Assembly: GCA_017623295.1 (NCBI GenBank)
Contig: JAGAPK010000040.1
Coordinates: forward strand, 1-53,729
From: Lachnospiraceae bacterium
GTDB lineage: Bacteria > Bacillota > Clostridia > Lachnospirales > Lachnospiraceae
Length of the DNA: 53,729 nt
Reading direction: 5' to 3'
Position 1 is the first letter of the stretch; each line of letters starts with the position of its first letter. Below, piece by piece: positions 1 to 8,125 of this stretch. The translations under genes and the position numbers were made by a program. The notes under the pieces are model-generated. The model worked only from the letters and a program-made list of their open reading frames with translations. It did not search any database and had not been told where the DNA came from.

Positions 1-148
1 ATATACAAAGAGACTGTGGTTGTAGCCTTTCTAAAACCATCAAGTGGTAGGAAAAAGTAAACAATCCGCAGCATCTCTAATAGTATAGCATACAGACCTT
101 GGAGAGGGTCTATAAACACTACTACTTTATAATACGAGGATGATGTTT

Positions 149-376
149 ATGATGCAACATAGAATCAAGCTCAGACCTGATGAAGTCAAAGATTTTGTAG
201 CAGCAGCGACAAAATGTGCATGCGATGTTGATATTTCTTATAATAGTTTCATCGTAGATGCAAAATCTATTATTGGTGTACTTGGGTTAAATTTTAATCA
301 GGTATTAACTGTTTCTTATAATGGATATGATGAAGCTTTTGAGAAATATCTTAAGAAATTTGCAGTTGCGTGCTAA
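149..376 (+). CDS. HPr-like protein lacking the active-site histidine
   Basis: Small protein (75-78 aa) with the overall HPr (PtsH) pattern. The second half, KSIIGVLGLNFNQ followed by an alternating hydrophobic stretch and a C-terminal helix, matches the region around regulatory Ser46 of HPr (KSIMGVM in Bacillus). At the N-terminus, where HPr carries the phosphorylated histidine in HARP, this protein reads KLRPDEV and no histidine is present at that place. It therefore resembles Crh-like or regulatory HPr paralogues more than a phosphotransfer protein. Four in-frame ATGs occur (140, 143, 149, 152). GAGGA at 135-139 is best spaced for 149 or 152. A terminator follows, so it appears monocistronic. 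The fold is fairly sure; the role is not known. Confidence 0.6.
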   Translation: MMQHRIKLRPDEVKDFVAAATKCACDVDISYNSFIVDAKSIIGVLGLNFNQVLTVSYNGYDEAFEKYLKKFAVAC

Positions 377-440
377 TGTGCAAACCAAAGCAACAGCAGA
401 AAAACAATAACAGCAAGACAACAATTATAAAGTAACATTG

Positions 441-487
441 ACTCCCTATACAAGTTATATTACGATACTTGTGTAGGGAGTTTTTGT
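441..487 (+). terminator. Rho-independent terminator of the HPr-like gene
   Basis: ACTCCCTATACAAGT (441-455) pairs with ACTTGTGTAGGGAGT (467-481), with one G-U pair, and runs into TTTTT. It ends the transcript of the upstream small gene and isolates the helicase gene that starts 27 bases on. Confidence 0.85.
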
Positions 488-513
488 ATAAATGAAAGGT
501 ATGGTAGCAGAAA

Positions 514-2904
514 ATGGAAATCCGTATTTCGGTCAGAAGTTTAGTAGAATTTGTTCTGCGTTCTGGAAATATTGACAATAGAAAAGCTTCTTCGCCGGAA
601 AATGCCATGCAGGAAGGCGGACGGATTCATCGAATGATTCAACGGCGTATGGGAGCAGAATATCATGCAGAAGTTGGGTTGAAATTTTCCTATTCCGCGC
701 CGGATTACGACATTATTATAGAAGGAAGGGCAGATGGAATCATTACGGAGCCTTTCGGGGTAACAATTGATGAAATCAAGGGGACTTACCACGACCTTGT
801 GAAAATGAAGGAAGCGGTTCCGGTGCATCTGGCACAGGCGAAATGTTATGCCTATATTTATGCGAAGCAGAATGAATTGAAATCTATTCGAGTCAGAATG
901 ACATATTGTCATTTGGAAACAGAGGAAATTCGTTATTTTCATCATGAGTATTCTTTTAAAGAGTTAGAAGAATGGTTTGAAGATGTGATGCAGAAGTATC
1001 GCAAATGGGCAGATTATAGTTTTGCATGGCAAACAACCAGACAAGATTCTATTAAAGCGCTGGAATTTCCGTTTGCATACAGAGAAGGTCAGAAAGACCT
1101 TGTTACTTATGTGTATCAGACTATTTACCATAAAAGAAAATTATTTATTGAGGCACCAACCGGAGTTGGTAAGACTATTTCTACGGTATTTCCGGCGATT
1201 AAGGCTGTGGGAGAAGGTATGGGAGAGAAAATATTTTATCTGACTGCCAAAACCATCACCCGGACCGTTGCGGAAGATACTTTTCAATTATTGCGTGACA
1301 GAGGCTTACAATTTAAGACGGTTGTGCTGACCGCAAAGGATAAAATCTGTTTTCAGGAAGAAACAGAGTGCAATCCGGAAGCCTGTCCTTATGCCAAAGG
1401 GCATTATGACAGAATTAATGAGGCCATATATGATTTGCTGACACACGAGGATAGTTTTCATCGGGGTAAAATAGAAGAATATGCTAAGAAACATCAGGTT
1501 TGCCCGTTTGAGATGTGTCTGGATATGAGTCTGTTTTCGGATGCTGTGATATGCGACTATAATTATGTGTTTGATCCGCATGTTTACTTACGTCGTTTTT
1601 TTTCAGAGGGAAATAAAACGGATTATTTGTTTTTGATTGATGAGGCACATAATCTGGTTGAACGGGGTAGAGAGATGTACAGCGCATTGCTTCGCAAGGA
1701 AGATTTTCTAAGTTTAAAGAAAATTGTGAAGGAGTTTTCTCCGAAAATGGAAAAGCAGCTTGAAAAGTGCAATAAAGAGCTGCTTGCATTAAAAAGGGAA
1801 TGTGACAATTATAAAATAGAGGAATATATTGCACCTTTTGTCATGGCGCTTAACCGGTTAAATGCGACAATGGAAGATTATCTGGAAGACCACGAAGATA
1901 GTCCTGTTCGGAATGATATCTTGGAATTTTATTTCGAAGTATCTCATTTTCTTGGAATTTATGAACTTGTCGATGAAAATTATGTGACCTATTCTCAGAT
2001 GGAGGATGATGGAAGTTTTATTTTGAAGCTGTTTTGTGTTAATCCGGCGAAAAATCTGCTGGAATGCATGATGAGAGGGCGGAGTACCATTCTCTTTTCG
2101 GCAACGTTACTTCCGATTCAATATTACAAAACCTTACTTGGTGCACAGGAGGGCGATTACGAAGTTTATGCAAAGTCTGTTTTTCAACCGGAAAAAAGAG
2201 GCTTATATATAGGAAGTGATGTGACAAGCAAATACACAAGGCGAAGTGAGATGGAATATTACAATATTGCTTCTTATATTTATGAGATTGTGAAGAACAG
2301 ACATGGTAATTATATGATTTTCTTTCCGTCGCACGTTTTTTTGCGGAATGTCTATGATACTTTCATGGAGCATTTTGCAGATATCCAGATGGAATGTATT
2401 GTGCAGGAAGACTATATGAATGAACAATCCCGGGAAGATTTTTTAAATCGTTTTACCGGGAATGAAAATTGCGATCTGGCAGAACTTATTCATATGGACA
2501 TTGAAATCGAAGAGGAAAAAAGTCTGCTTGGTTTTTGTGTACTGGGTGGTATTTTCAGTGAAGGAATCGACTTAAAGAATGATAGCTTAATCGGAGCAAT
2601 CATTGTTGGAACCGGATTGCCTCAAGTATGCAACGAAAGAGAGATTCTGAAAAATTATTTTGACGGATGGGGTGAAAATGGTTTTGACTATGCCTACCGT
2701 TATCCGGGAATGAATAAAGTCTTGCAGGCAGCGGGACGTGTTATTCGAACGGCGGAAGATGTGGGAATCGTTGCACTGTTAGACGAACGATTTTTAAATT
2801 CATCCTATCAGCGGCTCTTTCCAAGAGAATGGAATAACTATGAAGTAGTAACAACCACTCAGGTTGCCAAAAGAGTGGAACGCTTCTGGAATGAGTGGTT
2901 GTAA
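514..2904 (+). CDS. PD-(D/E)XK nuclease-XPD/DinG-type Fe-S DNA helicase fusion
   Basis: 796-aa protein of two parts. Residues ~1-165 carry a Cas4/RecB-like nuclease signature: D74 in GRADG, E87-x-K89 in DEIKG, and the LAQAKCYAYIY motif (residues 106-116). The rest is a superfamily 2 Rad3/XPD/DinG helicase: Walker A APTGVGKT (214-221), DEAH box (376-379), and motif VI QAAGRVIRT near the C-terminus. Cysteines 279, 286, 291 and 330 sit between Walker A and DEAH, where XPD and DinG bind a 4Fe-4S cluster. This is a family expectation: an ATP-dependent 5'-3' helicase with an attached nuclease for DNA repair or R-loop/recombination intermediates. The SD is weak (AAAGG about 15 nt upstream of ATG 514). 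The next gene is convergent endonuclease IV, which also fits a repair context. Confidence 0.85.
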   Translation: MEIRISVRSLVEFVLRSGNIDNRKASSPENAMQEGGRIHRMIQRRMGAEYHAEVGLKFSYSAPDYDIIIEGRADGIITEPFGVTIDEIKGTYHDLVKMKEAVPVHLAQAKCYAYIYAKQNELKSIRVRMTYCHLETEEIRYFHHEYSFKELEEWFEDVMQKYRKWADYSFAWQTTRQDSIKALEFPFAYREGQKDLVTYVYQTIYHKRKLFIEAPTGVGKTISTVFPAIKAVGEGMGEKIFYLTAKTITRTVAEDTFQLLRDRGLQFKTVVLTAKDKICFQEETECNPEACPYAKGHYDRINEAIYDLLTHEDSFHRGKIEEYAKKHQVCPFEMCLDMSLFSDAVICDYNYVFDPHVYLRRFFSEGNKTDYLFLIDEAHNLVERGREMYSALLRKEDFLSLKKIVKEFSPKMEKQLEKCNKELLALKRECDNYKIEEYIAPFVMALNRLNATMEDYLEDHEDSPVRNDILEFYFEVSHFLGIYELVDENYVTYSQMEDDGSFILKLFCVNPAKNLLECMMRGRSTILFSATLLPIQYYKTLLGAQEGDYEVYAKSVFQPEKRGLYIGSDVTSKYTRRSEMEYYNIASYIYEIVKNRHGNYMIFFPSHVFLRNVYDTFMEHFADIQMECIVQEDYMNEQSREDFLNRFTGNENCDLAELIHMDIEIEEEKSLLGFCVLGGIFSEGIDLKNDSLIGAIIVGTGLPQVCNEREILKNYFDGWGENGFDYAYRYPGMNKVLQAAGRVIRTAEDVGIVALLDERFLNSSYQRLFPREWNNYEVVTTTQVAKRVERFWNEWL

Positions 2905-2945
2905 AAAAGGACTAATATAAACGACTGTAAGAGATGGTAGCGGCA

Positions 2946-3809
2946 TTATACATTTTGTAACAGCATCTCAATTTCTTCTTTATAAGGAGCCACCTTCTTG
3001 TCGGGATTTTCGGCAGAAGGAATATAAGGCGTTTCCAGAATTTTAGGTAGGTTGATAAAATCAGGATGGTGCACTACATAACGGATAGCTTTCAAGCCAA
3101 TTGTACCATCTCCGATATTTGCGTGGCGGTCTTTGCTGGCACCCAGAACATTTTTGCTGTCGTTGATGTGAATAACGGCAGCATTTTGTTTTCCAATCAA
3201 TTTATCAAAACGGTCAATAACACCATCAAAATCATTTGCAACATCGTAACCGGCATCATTTAAATGGCACAAATCCAGACAAACACGAAGTTTATCGTTA
3301 TATTTCACACCGTCATAGATGGCTGCCAGTTCTTCGAAGGTTCTTCCGATTTCAGAACCCTTTCCTGCCATTGTTTCTAGTGCAATATAGCACGTCGTAT
3401 CAGATGTAAGGACTTCATTAATGCCTTGAGTGATTCGGTCAATGCCGATTTCAACACCGGCACCCACATGAGAACCGGGGTGCAGAATCAATATATTACT
3501 GCCCATAGCGACGGTACGTTCCAGTTCTAATGCCAGAAAATTCACAGCAAGCGTATAAGTATCAAGGTTGACTGAGTTAGCCAAATTGATAATATAAGGC
3601 GCGTGTACGACAAATTCATCTATCTGATGGGATTTCATATAATCCCATGCTGCCGGAATATTTAACTCAGAAATATCTTTCCGTTTGGTATTCTGTGGGG
3701 CACCGGTATACACCATAAAAGTGTTGGCACCATAGGAAACAGCTTCTTTTGCGGAGGCAAGCAGCATTTCTTTGCCACTCATACTCACGTGAGAACCAAT
3801 CTTAATCAT
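2946..3809 (-). CDS. nfo: Endonuclease IV (AP endonuclease)
   Basis: 287 aa, the usual length for deoxyribonuclease IV, a trinuclear-zinc TIM-barrel enzyme that nicks 5' of abasic sites in base-excision repair. All nine expected metal ligands can be seen: H69 (VVHAPY), H110 (LILHPGSH), E145 (ALETMAG), D179 and H182 ([13 protein letters not shown]), H214 (VIHINDSK), D227 and H229 ([10 protein letters not shown]) and E259 (ILETP). The start is supported by AGAAGGG about 10 nt upstream on the minus strand. It is convergent with the nuclease-helicase gene, with a 41-nt gap and no obvious terminator. The cytoplasmic DNA-repair role is established for the family. Confidence 0.97.
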   Translation of the reverse strand: MIKIGSHVSMSGKEMLLASAKEAVSYGANTFMVYTGAPQNTKRKDISELNIPAAWDYMKSHQIDEFVVHAPYIINLANSVNLDTYTLAVNFLALELERTVAMGSNILILHPGSHVGAGVEIGIDRITQGINEVLTSDTTCYIALETMAGKGSEIGRTFEELAAIYDGVKYNDKLRVCLDLCHLNDAGYDVANDFDGVIDRFDKLIGKQNAAVIHINDSKNVLGASKDRHANIGDGTIGLKAIRYVVHHPDFINLPKILETPYIPSAENPDKKVAPYKEEIEMLLQNV

Positions 3810-3918
3810 AATATCATTTCCCTTCTAAAGATAATATAAATATAAAGTGATAATAAGATTATAAAGGGAACGACAAAAAATGAAAAGAGTGTCATAGGAA
3901 AATGACATTCGTGTCAAA

Positions 3919-4001
3919 TGTGGATAACTATGTGGAAACGGGGGATTTCTCATAGTTTTTGATGAAAAATTTGATAAATGTGTCAAAAAGGCTGTGGAAA
4001 A
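3919..4001. other. Cluster of three DnaA-box-like 9-mers
   Basis: Between nfo and the exporter leader are TGTGGATAA (3919-3927, the exact complement of the consensus DnaA box TTATCCACA), TGTGGAAAC (3931-3939, one mismatch to the relaxed consensus) and TGTGGAAAA (3993-4001, fits TTWTNCACA), all in one orientation. An AT-rich stretch follows. There is no dnaA, dnaN or other replication gene here, so calling it an origin is not justified. It may be a titration or regulatory site, or chance in AT-rich DNA. Confidence 0.35.
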
Positions 4002-4002
4002 G

Positions 4003-4114
4003 TCGGTCAATTTCAGTTTAAGAAGTAAAGTATAAACCGATTCGGTCAATTAAAGATGTAAAAAATGTAAATAACAAATAATGGAAATTAAAGATGTAAA
4101 AATAGATGTAAAAA
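4003..4114. repeat. Short direct repeats (~38-bp period) upstream of the exporter leader
   Basis: TCGGTCAATT occurs at 4003-4012 and 4042-4051. ATTAAAGATGTAAAAA occurs at 4049-4064 and again at 4087-4102, and a further GATGTAAAA begins near 4105. The 38-39 base offsets are similar, suggesting an imperfect tandem duplication just upstream of the 4123 promoter. It could bind a regulator or simply be an expanded AT-rich repeat. Confidence 0.5.
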
Positions 4115-4122
4115 AATAATGG

Positions 4123-4151
4123 TTGACATTTCAGAAAAAATTGCGTAGTAT
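4123..4151 (+). promoter_or_regulatory. SigmaA promoter of the exporter leader
   Basis: Consensus -35 TTGACA (4123-4128), a 17-nt spacer and -10 TAGTAT (4146-4151). The RNA would start near 4158 and carry the leader ORF at 4206 and the terminator at 4354-4391 before the ABC exporter genes. Confidence 0.8.
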
Positions 4152-4205
4152 AGCAATTACGTTACACAGACAATTTAGAAAAATTAGGAAAAGGAGGTAA
4201 ATAAT

Positions 4206-4298
4206 ATGTTTTTGCATAAGTTAATTAACAAAAATAGAAACGTTGTATGTAACAGAATAATAAGACATGAGATTACCTCCGCATATTTTCTGAGATAA
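4206..4298 (+). CDS. 30-aa leader peptide upstream of the ABC exporter
   Basis: ATG at 4206, 30 codons, stop TAA at 4296-4298, with a near-perfect SD AAGGAGG (4191-4197) eight bases upstream. The peptide is basic and Asn/Ile/Arg-rich (starts MFLHKLINK, ends SAYFLR). It sits between a strong promoter and an intrinsic terminator that precedes a heterodimeric multidrug-type exporter, the arrangement known for bmrB-bmrCD of Bacillus subtilis, where translation of a leader controls read-through. The bases right after its stop (GAAACCGC, 4301-4308) can pair with GCGG and TTTC in the terminator stem and loop (4362-4365, 4369-4372), a possible antiterminator. Its regulatory role is inferred. Confidence 0.6.
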   Translation: MFLHKLINKNRNVVCNRIIRHEITSAYFLR

Positions 4299-4353
4299 TA
4301 GAAACCGCCGGTTGATAGACCGGGGTGTAGTGTACTATTCACAACAAGAACAG

Positions 4354-4391
4354 AGACAGTCGCGGTAGTTTCGCCGTGACTGTCTTTTTTT
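4354..4391 (+). terminator. Intrinsic terminator / attenuator before the exporter operon
   Basis: A 12-bp stem (4354-4365 with 4374-4385, one G-U pair), an 8-nt loop and seven T residues (4385-4391). It lies 183 bases before the exporter start codon and downstream of the leader ORF, so it should stop most transcripts unless an antiterminator forms. Confidence 0.85.
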
Positions 4392-4463
4392 ACGCAATTT
4401 TTATACCATAGGAAACGTGGTATGAGTTGATTGTGGATAGAGTCAGGTGATTTTATGCGGGGA

Positions 4464-4540
4464 AATCGTGTCGGACGAGTTGAGCATGACACAATCGTGT
4501 TTGACGAGTTGGGCATGACACAATCATGTCTGATGAGACA
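4464..4540 (+). repeat. Three tandem 29-bp units, each a potential hairpin
   Basis: Two units of 29 bases (4464-4492, 4493-4521) differ at only three positions; a third, diverged unit starts at 4522. Each contains an inverted repeat: GTGTC...GACAC in the first, GTGTT...GACAC in the second, and CATGTC-tgatga-GACATG in the third. They lie in the 5' untranslated region between the attenuator and the exporter start. They could be protein-binding sites or RNA hairpins. Confidence 0.7.
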
Positions 4541-4573
4541 TGAAAGAGAAGAGAGAGGGATAGTAGGAGTATT

Positions 4574-6325
4574 ATGAGAAAAGAGAAAGGAATGAAAAGA
4601 TTATCAGATTATATCTGGGGAAATAAAGTGCCGTATTTATGTGCGGTAGCGGCACTGCTGATTGCAGTAACCTTGGATATGCTGGCACCGAGACTGACGG
4701 CTCACGTAGTGGATGATGTTATTGTAGGCGGCAATATGGGCGAACTGAAATATCTGTTATTGGGATTTCTGGGCATTGGTGTAGGCAGATGTGTTTTCCA
4801 ATATATCAAGGAATATACTTTTGACAGAATTGGTTCCAAGATTGCATCCATGATGCGAAGAGATTTGTTTGTGCACATTCAGTCTTTGAGTGCGGATTTT
4901 TTTGACAGAACTAACACCGGGGAACTGATGTCACGTGTCAAAGAGGATGTTGACCATATCTGGGATGCCTTAAGTTTCGTGGGAATGTTGATTATTGAAG
5001 TAATTTACCATACTGGTATCATTCTGGCGTGTATGTATATGCTGAATTGGAAATTAGCACTCATACCGACGGTTGCCATGATTTTCTGCGGAACAATTGC
5101 GATTGTCATGGAACGGAAGCTGGGTGGTGTCTATGAAGAAATCAGTGAAGAGAATGCGGTGTTAAATACGGTAGCAGAGGAAAATCTGGCGGGAGTGCGC
5201 ACTGTAAAGGCGTTTGCCAGAGAGAAGTTTGAAATTACCAAGTTTTTGTCACACAATCAGAGATACTATGAACTGAATATGACACAGTCAAAAGTTTTTG
5301 TGAAGTATTATCCATATTTTTCAGTAGTAACAAAGGTGTTGCCATTATTGACTATTTTGGTCGGCGGAAAATTTGTTATTGCCGGCGAAATGTCGCTTGG
5401 CGAAATGACGGCTTTTGTAGAGTATTCCAGTAACATTGTGTGGCCTATGGAAATGTTAGGCTGGCTGACAAACAGTTTTTCTTCCGCAGTAGCATCCAAT
5501 AAAAAAATACGCAAGATTTATCAGGAAACTCCCAGTATTCGGGAAAGTGAAAAGCCGGTGCTGATTGAGAATATGCAGGGAAAAATCTGTTTTGATCATG
5601 TATCGTTTCATAAAGCTGATATGCATGAAATCCTGCATGATATTTCATTTACGTTAGAGTCCGGTAAGACACTTGGCATCATGGGAGCAACCGGTGCCGG
5701 TAAAACATCGATTGTACAGCTTTTGCAGCGTATGTATGATGTCACGGACGGAGCAATTTATGTAGATGATGTTGATGTAAAAGAACTTTCCTTAGAACAG
5801 CTTCGTACCAACATCAGCTACGTTATGCAGGATGTTTTCTTATTTTCCGATACGATTAATGAGAATATTAAACTTGGAAAAAAGAAGCTGATTGATTTTA
5901 ACACAGTGCGTAAAGCATCAACGGATGCACAGGCGAGCGAGTTTATTGAGCGTATGGAACGACAGTATGATACGGTTATTGGTGAGAGAGGTGTTGGCTT
6001 ATCCGGTGGGCAGAAACAACGAATCAGCATTGCCAGAGCATTATCCAAGCATGATCCGATTCTTGTGCTGGATGATTCCACTTCGGCACTGGATATGGAA
6101 ACAGAACATTTAATACAGGAAACCTTACAGAATTTGCAGGATACAACTAAGATTATTATTGCACATCGTATCAGTGCGGTACGAAATGCGGATGAAATTC
6201 TGGTTCTGGAGAATGGAAGTATTGCGGAGCGCGGCACGCATGAAAGTTTACTTGCAAAGAAAGGCCTGTATTATGAAACTTATCTTGCCCAATATGGTGA
6301 TTTTTTAGAGGGGAAGGAGGCATAG
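4574..6325 (+). CDS. Heterodimeric ABC exporter subunit with degenerate ATP site (BmrC/TM287-like)
   Basis: 583 aa: six-helix type IV exporter membrane domain (residues ~15-310) followed by a nucleotide-binding domain with Walker A GATGAGKT (371-378), signature LSGGQ (476-480), and Walker B ILVLDD. The residue at the catalytic glutamate position is D501 (LDDSTSALD), the mark of the non-hydrolysing half in heterodimeric exporters such as BmrCD, LmrCD and TM287/288. The partner follows 3 nt after the stop. An SD-like AGGAG lies at 4565-4569, unusually close to the start. Expected role: export of drugs or lipophilic compounds across the cytoplasmic membrane. Likely regulated by the upstream leader. 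Confidence 0.9.
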   Translation: MRKEKGMKRLSDYIWGNKVPYLCAVAALLIAVTLDMLAPRLTAHVVDDVIVGGNMGELKYLLLGFLGIGVGRCVFQYIKEYTFDRIGSKIASMMRRDLFVHIQSLSADFFDRTNTGELMSRVKEDVDHIWDALSFVGMLIIEVIYHTGIILACMYMLNWKLALIPTVAMIFCGTIAIVMERKLGGVYEEISEENAVLNTVAEENLAGVRTVKAFAREKFEITKFLSHNQRYYELNMTQSKVFVKYYPYFSVVTKVLPLLTILVGGKFVIAGEMSLGEMTAFVEYSSNIVWPMEMLGWLTNSFSSAVASNKKIRKIYQETPSIRESEKPVLIENMQGKICFDHVSFHKADMHEILHDISFTLESGKTLGIMGATGAGKTSIVQLLQRMYDVTDGAIYVDDVDVKELSLEQLRTNISYVMQDVFLFSDTINENIKLGKKKLIDFNTVRKASTDAQASEFIERMERQYDTVIGERGVGLSGGQKQRISIARALSKHDPILVLDDSTSALDMETEHLIQETLQNLQDTTKIIIAHRISAVRNADEILVLENGSIAERGTHESLLAKKGLYYETYLAQYGDFLEGKEA

Positions 6326-6328
6326 AGA

Positions 6329-8101
6329 ATGGCAGTCAATTCTTATAAAGATGATGAAACAAGTGTAGAACGCAGTAAATTACAGACATTGAAAAGACTT
6401 TTTTCGTATCTGTTTGCTTACAAATGGCAGATTGTGCTGGTGCTTTTGATTATGGGGTATGGTGTAGCAATCAGTCTGATAAATCCGCTTATTATGGAGG
6501 CGGCGATTGATAAGTATATTTCAGCTAAGGATTTGAATGGTTTATACCGTTTGTTATTGACTGCACTGGTTCTTAACTTATTACTGGTTTTTGTGGTGAA
6601 GTTAAGAATGTTTATTATGGCAAAAGTGTGTAATCAGATTCTGCTGACCATCCGGCAGGAATTATACACACACATTCAGAAACTTGATTTTCACTTTTTT
6701 GACAGCAGACCGACCGGAAAGATATTGTCCAGAATTATTGGCGATATCAATTCTTTGAAGGATGTACTTTCAAACTGTGTAACGACTTTGATACCGGATG
6801 GTCTGACGGTAGTTGCTGTTGTAGTAATTATGGTTTATAAAAATCCGAAGCTGGCGTTAGCTTCCATGTTGACAATTCCTTTTATGGCAGTTGCAACAAC
6901 ATGGATTGAGATTAAGGCACACCCGCGCTGGCAGAGTTTTCGGAAGAAATCAGCAAATCTGAATGCCTTTGTACATGAAGACATGGCGGGAATTCGTATT
7001 ATTCAGAGTTTTCATGCACAGGAGGAAACAAGAGATACCTTTGATAATTTGTTAAAAGAACATAGAGGAAGCTTTTTGCAGGCAGTCAAAATGAGCGATG
7101 CTTTTGGCTCTATCATTGACTTTTCCTGGGGTATTGGTTGTATTTTGCTATATTTTACCGGTATTGTAATTCTGGGAGTAGATGAGGTGTCGGTTGGTAC
7201 TTTTATCGCATTCGGAACATACTTAAATATGTTCTGGCAGCCAATCCGCAATATCAGTAATTTCTATAATCAGTTGGTAACAAATATTGCAGGAGCTGAA
7301 CGTATTTTTGAAATCATGGATACACAACCGGCGATTTTAGATGCAGATGACGTGGAAGAAATGCCGGAGATTACTGGAGAAGTTGCGTTTGAGCATGTAA
7401 GCTTTTCTTATGATGAGCAGACGAAGGTGTTAGATGATGTCAGTTTCCGGATTAAACCGGGAGAAACCATTGCCTTAGTAGGACCGACGGGAGCGGGAAA
7501 ATCTACGATTGTAAACTTAATCAGTCGTTTCTATGATGTACAGCAGGGAAAGGTATTGATTGATGAAAAAGATGTGAAAAAGGTTTCGATTGAAAGCCTT
7601 AGAAAACAGATGGGTATTATGACTCAGGATAATTTCCTGTTTTCCGGTACAATCAAAGACAATATCCGCTATGGAAAACTGGATGCGACAGATGAAGAAA
7701 TTATTGCTGCAGCGAAAGCGGTCAATGCACATGACTTTATTATGAAGTTAGACAAAGGCTATGATACGGAACTTTCAGAGCGTGGCGGCGGTCTTTCGAT
7801 TGGGCAGAAACAGTTGCTTGCTTTTGCCAGAACGATGGTTTCCATGCCGAAAATTTTGATTCTGGATGAAGCAACTTCCAGCATCGATACAAAGACGGAG
7901 CTTTTGGTGCAGAGTGGAATTGAGAAGCTTTTGCAGGGAAGAACCTCTTTTGTCATAGCCCATAGACTTTCTACGATTCAGAAGGCAGACCGTATTTTTG
8001 TTGTGGATGATGGAAGAATTGTAGAAGAAGGCAGTGCAAAAGAACTGCTTGCCAAGAAAGGTATTTACTATCAGCTTTATATGGCGCAGTTTTCGGCATA
8101 A
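6329..8101 (+). CDS. Heterodimeric ABC exporter subunit with catalytic ATP site (BmrD/TM288-like)
   Basis: 590 aa with membrane domain (~25-330) and ATPase domain: Walker A GPTGAGKS, Walker B ILILDEATSSID with the catalytic glutamate intact, and the variant signature LSIGQ instead of LSGGQ. In a heterodimer this altered signature faces the degenerate Walker B of the upstream partner, giving one consensus and one defective ATP site; the two proteins therefore complement each other exactly. The SD AAGGAGG lies inside the end of the previous gene, so translation is coupled. Substrate is unknown; multidrug export is the family expectation. Confidence 0.92.
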   Translation: MAVNSYKDDETSVERSKLQTLKRLFSYLFAYKWQIVLVLLIMGYGVAISLINPLIMEAAIDKYISAKDLNGLYRLLLTALVLNLLLVFVVKLRMFIMAKVCNQILLTIRQELYTHIQKLDFHFFDSRPTGKILSRIIGDINSLKDVLSNCVTTLIPDGLTVVAVVVIMVYKNPKLALASMLTIPFMAVATTWIEIKAHPRWQSFRKKSANLNAFVHEDMAGIRIIQSFHAQEETRDTFDNLLKEHRGSFLQAVKMSDAFGSIIDFSWGIGCILLYFTGIVILGVDEVSVGTFIAFGTYLNMFWQPIRNISNFYNQLVTNIAGAERIFEIMDTQPAILDADDVEEMPEITGEVAFEHVSFSYDEQTKVLDDVSFRIKPGETIALVGPTGAGKSTIVNLISRFYDVQQGKVLIDEKDVKKVSIESLRKQMGIMTQDNFLFSGTIKDNIRYGKLDATDEEIIAAAKAVNAHDFIMKLDKGYDTELSERGGGLSIGQKQLLAFARTMVSMPKILILDEATSSIDTKTELLVQSGIEKLLQGRTSFVIAHRLSTIQKADRIFVVDDGRIVEEGSAKELLAKKGIYYQLYMAQFSA

Positions 8102-8102
8102 A

Positions 8103-8125
8103 CAGCGCAGTTATTTTCTGCGCTG
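8103..8125. terminator. Hairpin shared by convergent exporter and araC genes
   Basis: CAGCGCAG (8103-8110) and CTGCGCTG (8118-8125) form a perfect 8-bp stem. The loop holds the stop codon of the minus-strand AraC gene. No long T-run follows on either strand (TTTATG on minus), so it is a weak or factor-aided terminator. Confidence 0.5.

Noticed and set aside
128-133. TATAAT just before the HPr-like gene as a promoter
   Set aside because: No -35 at 15-19 nt upstream, and it lies only 15-20 nt before the start codon, too close to the ribosome site.
3919-4114. Replication origin
   Set aside because: DnaA-like boxes and AT-rich repeats are present, but no dnaA, dnaN, rep or par gene is nearby and the repeats are short.
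4184-4516. 110-aa minus-strand ORF across the exporter leader
   Set aside because: It runs antisense through the leader ORF, terminator and repeats, has no ribosome site, and its codons follow the repeat structure.
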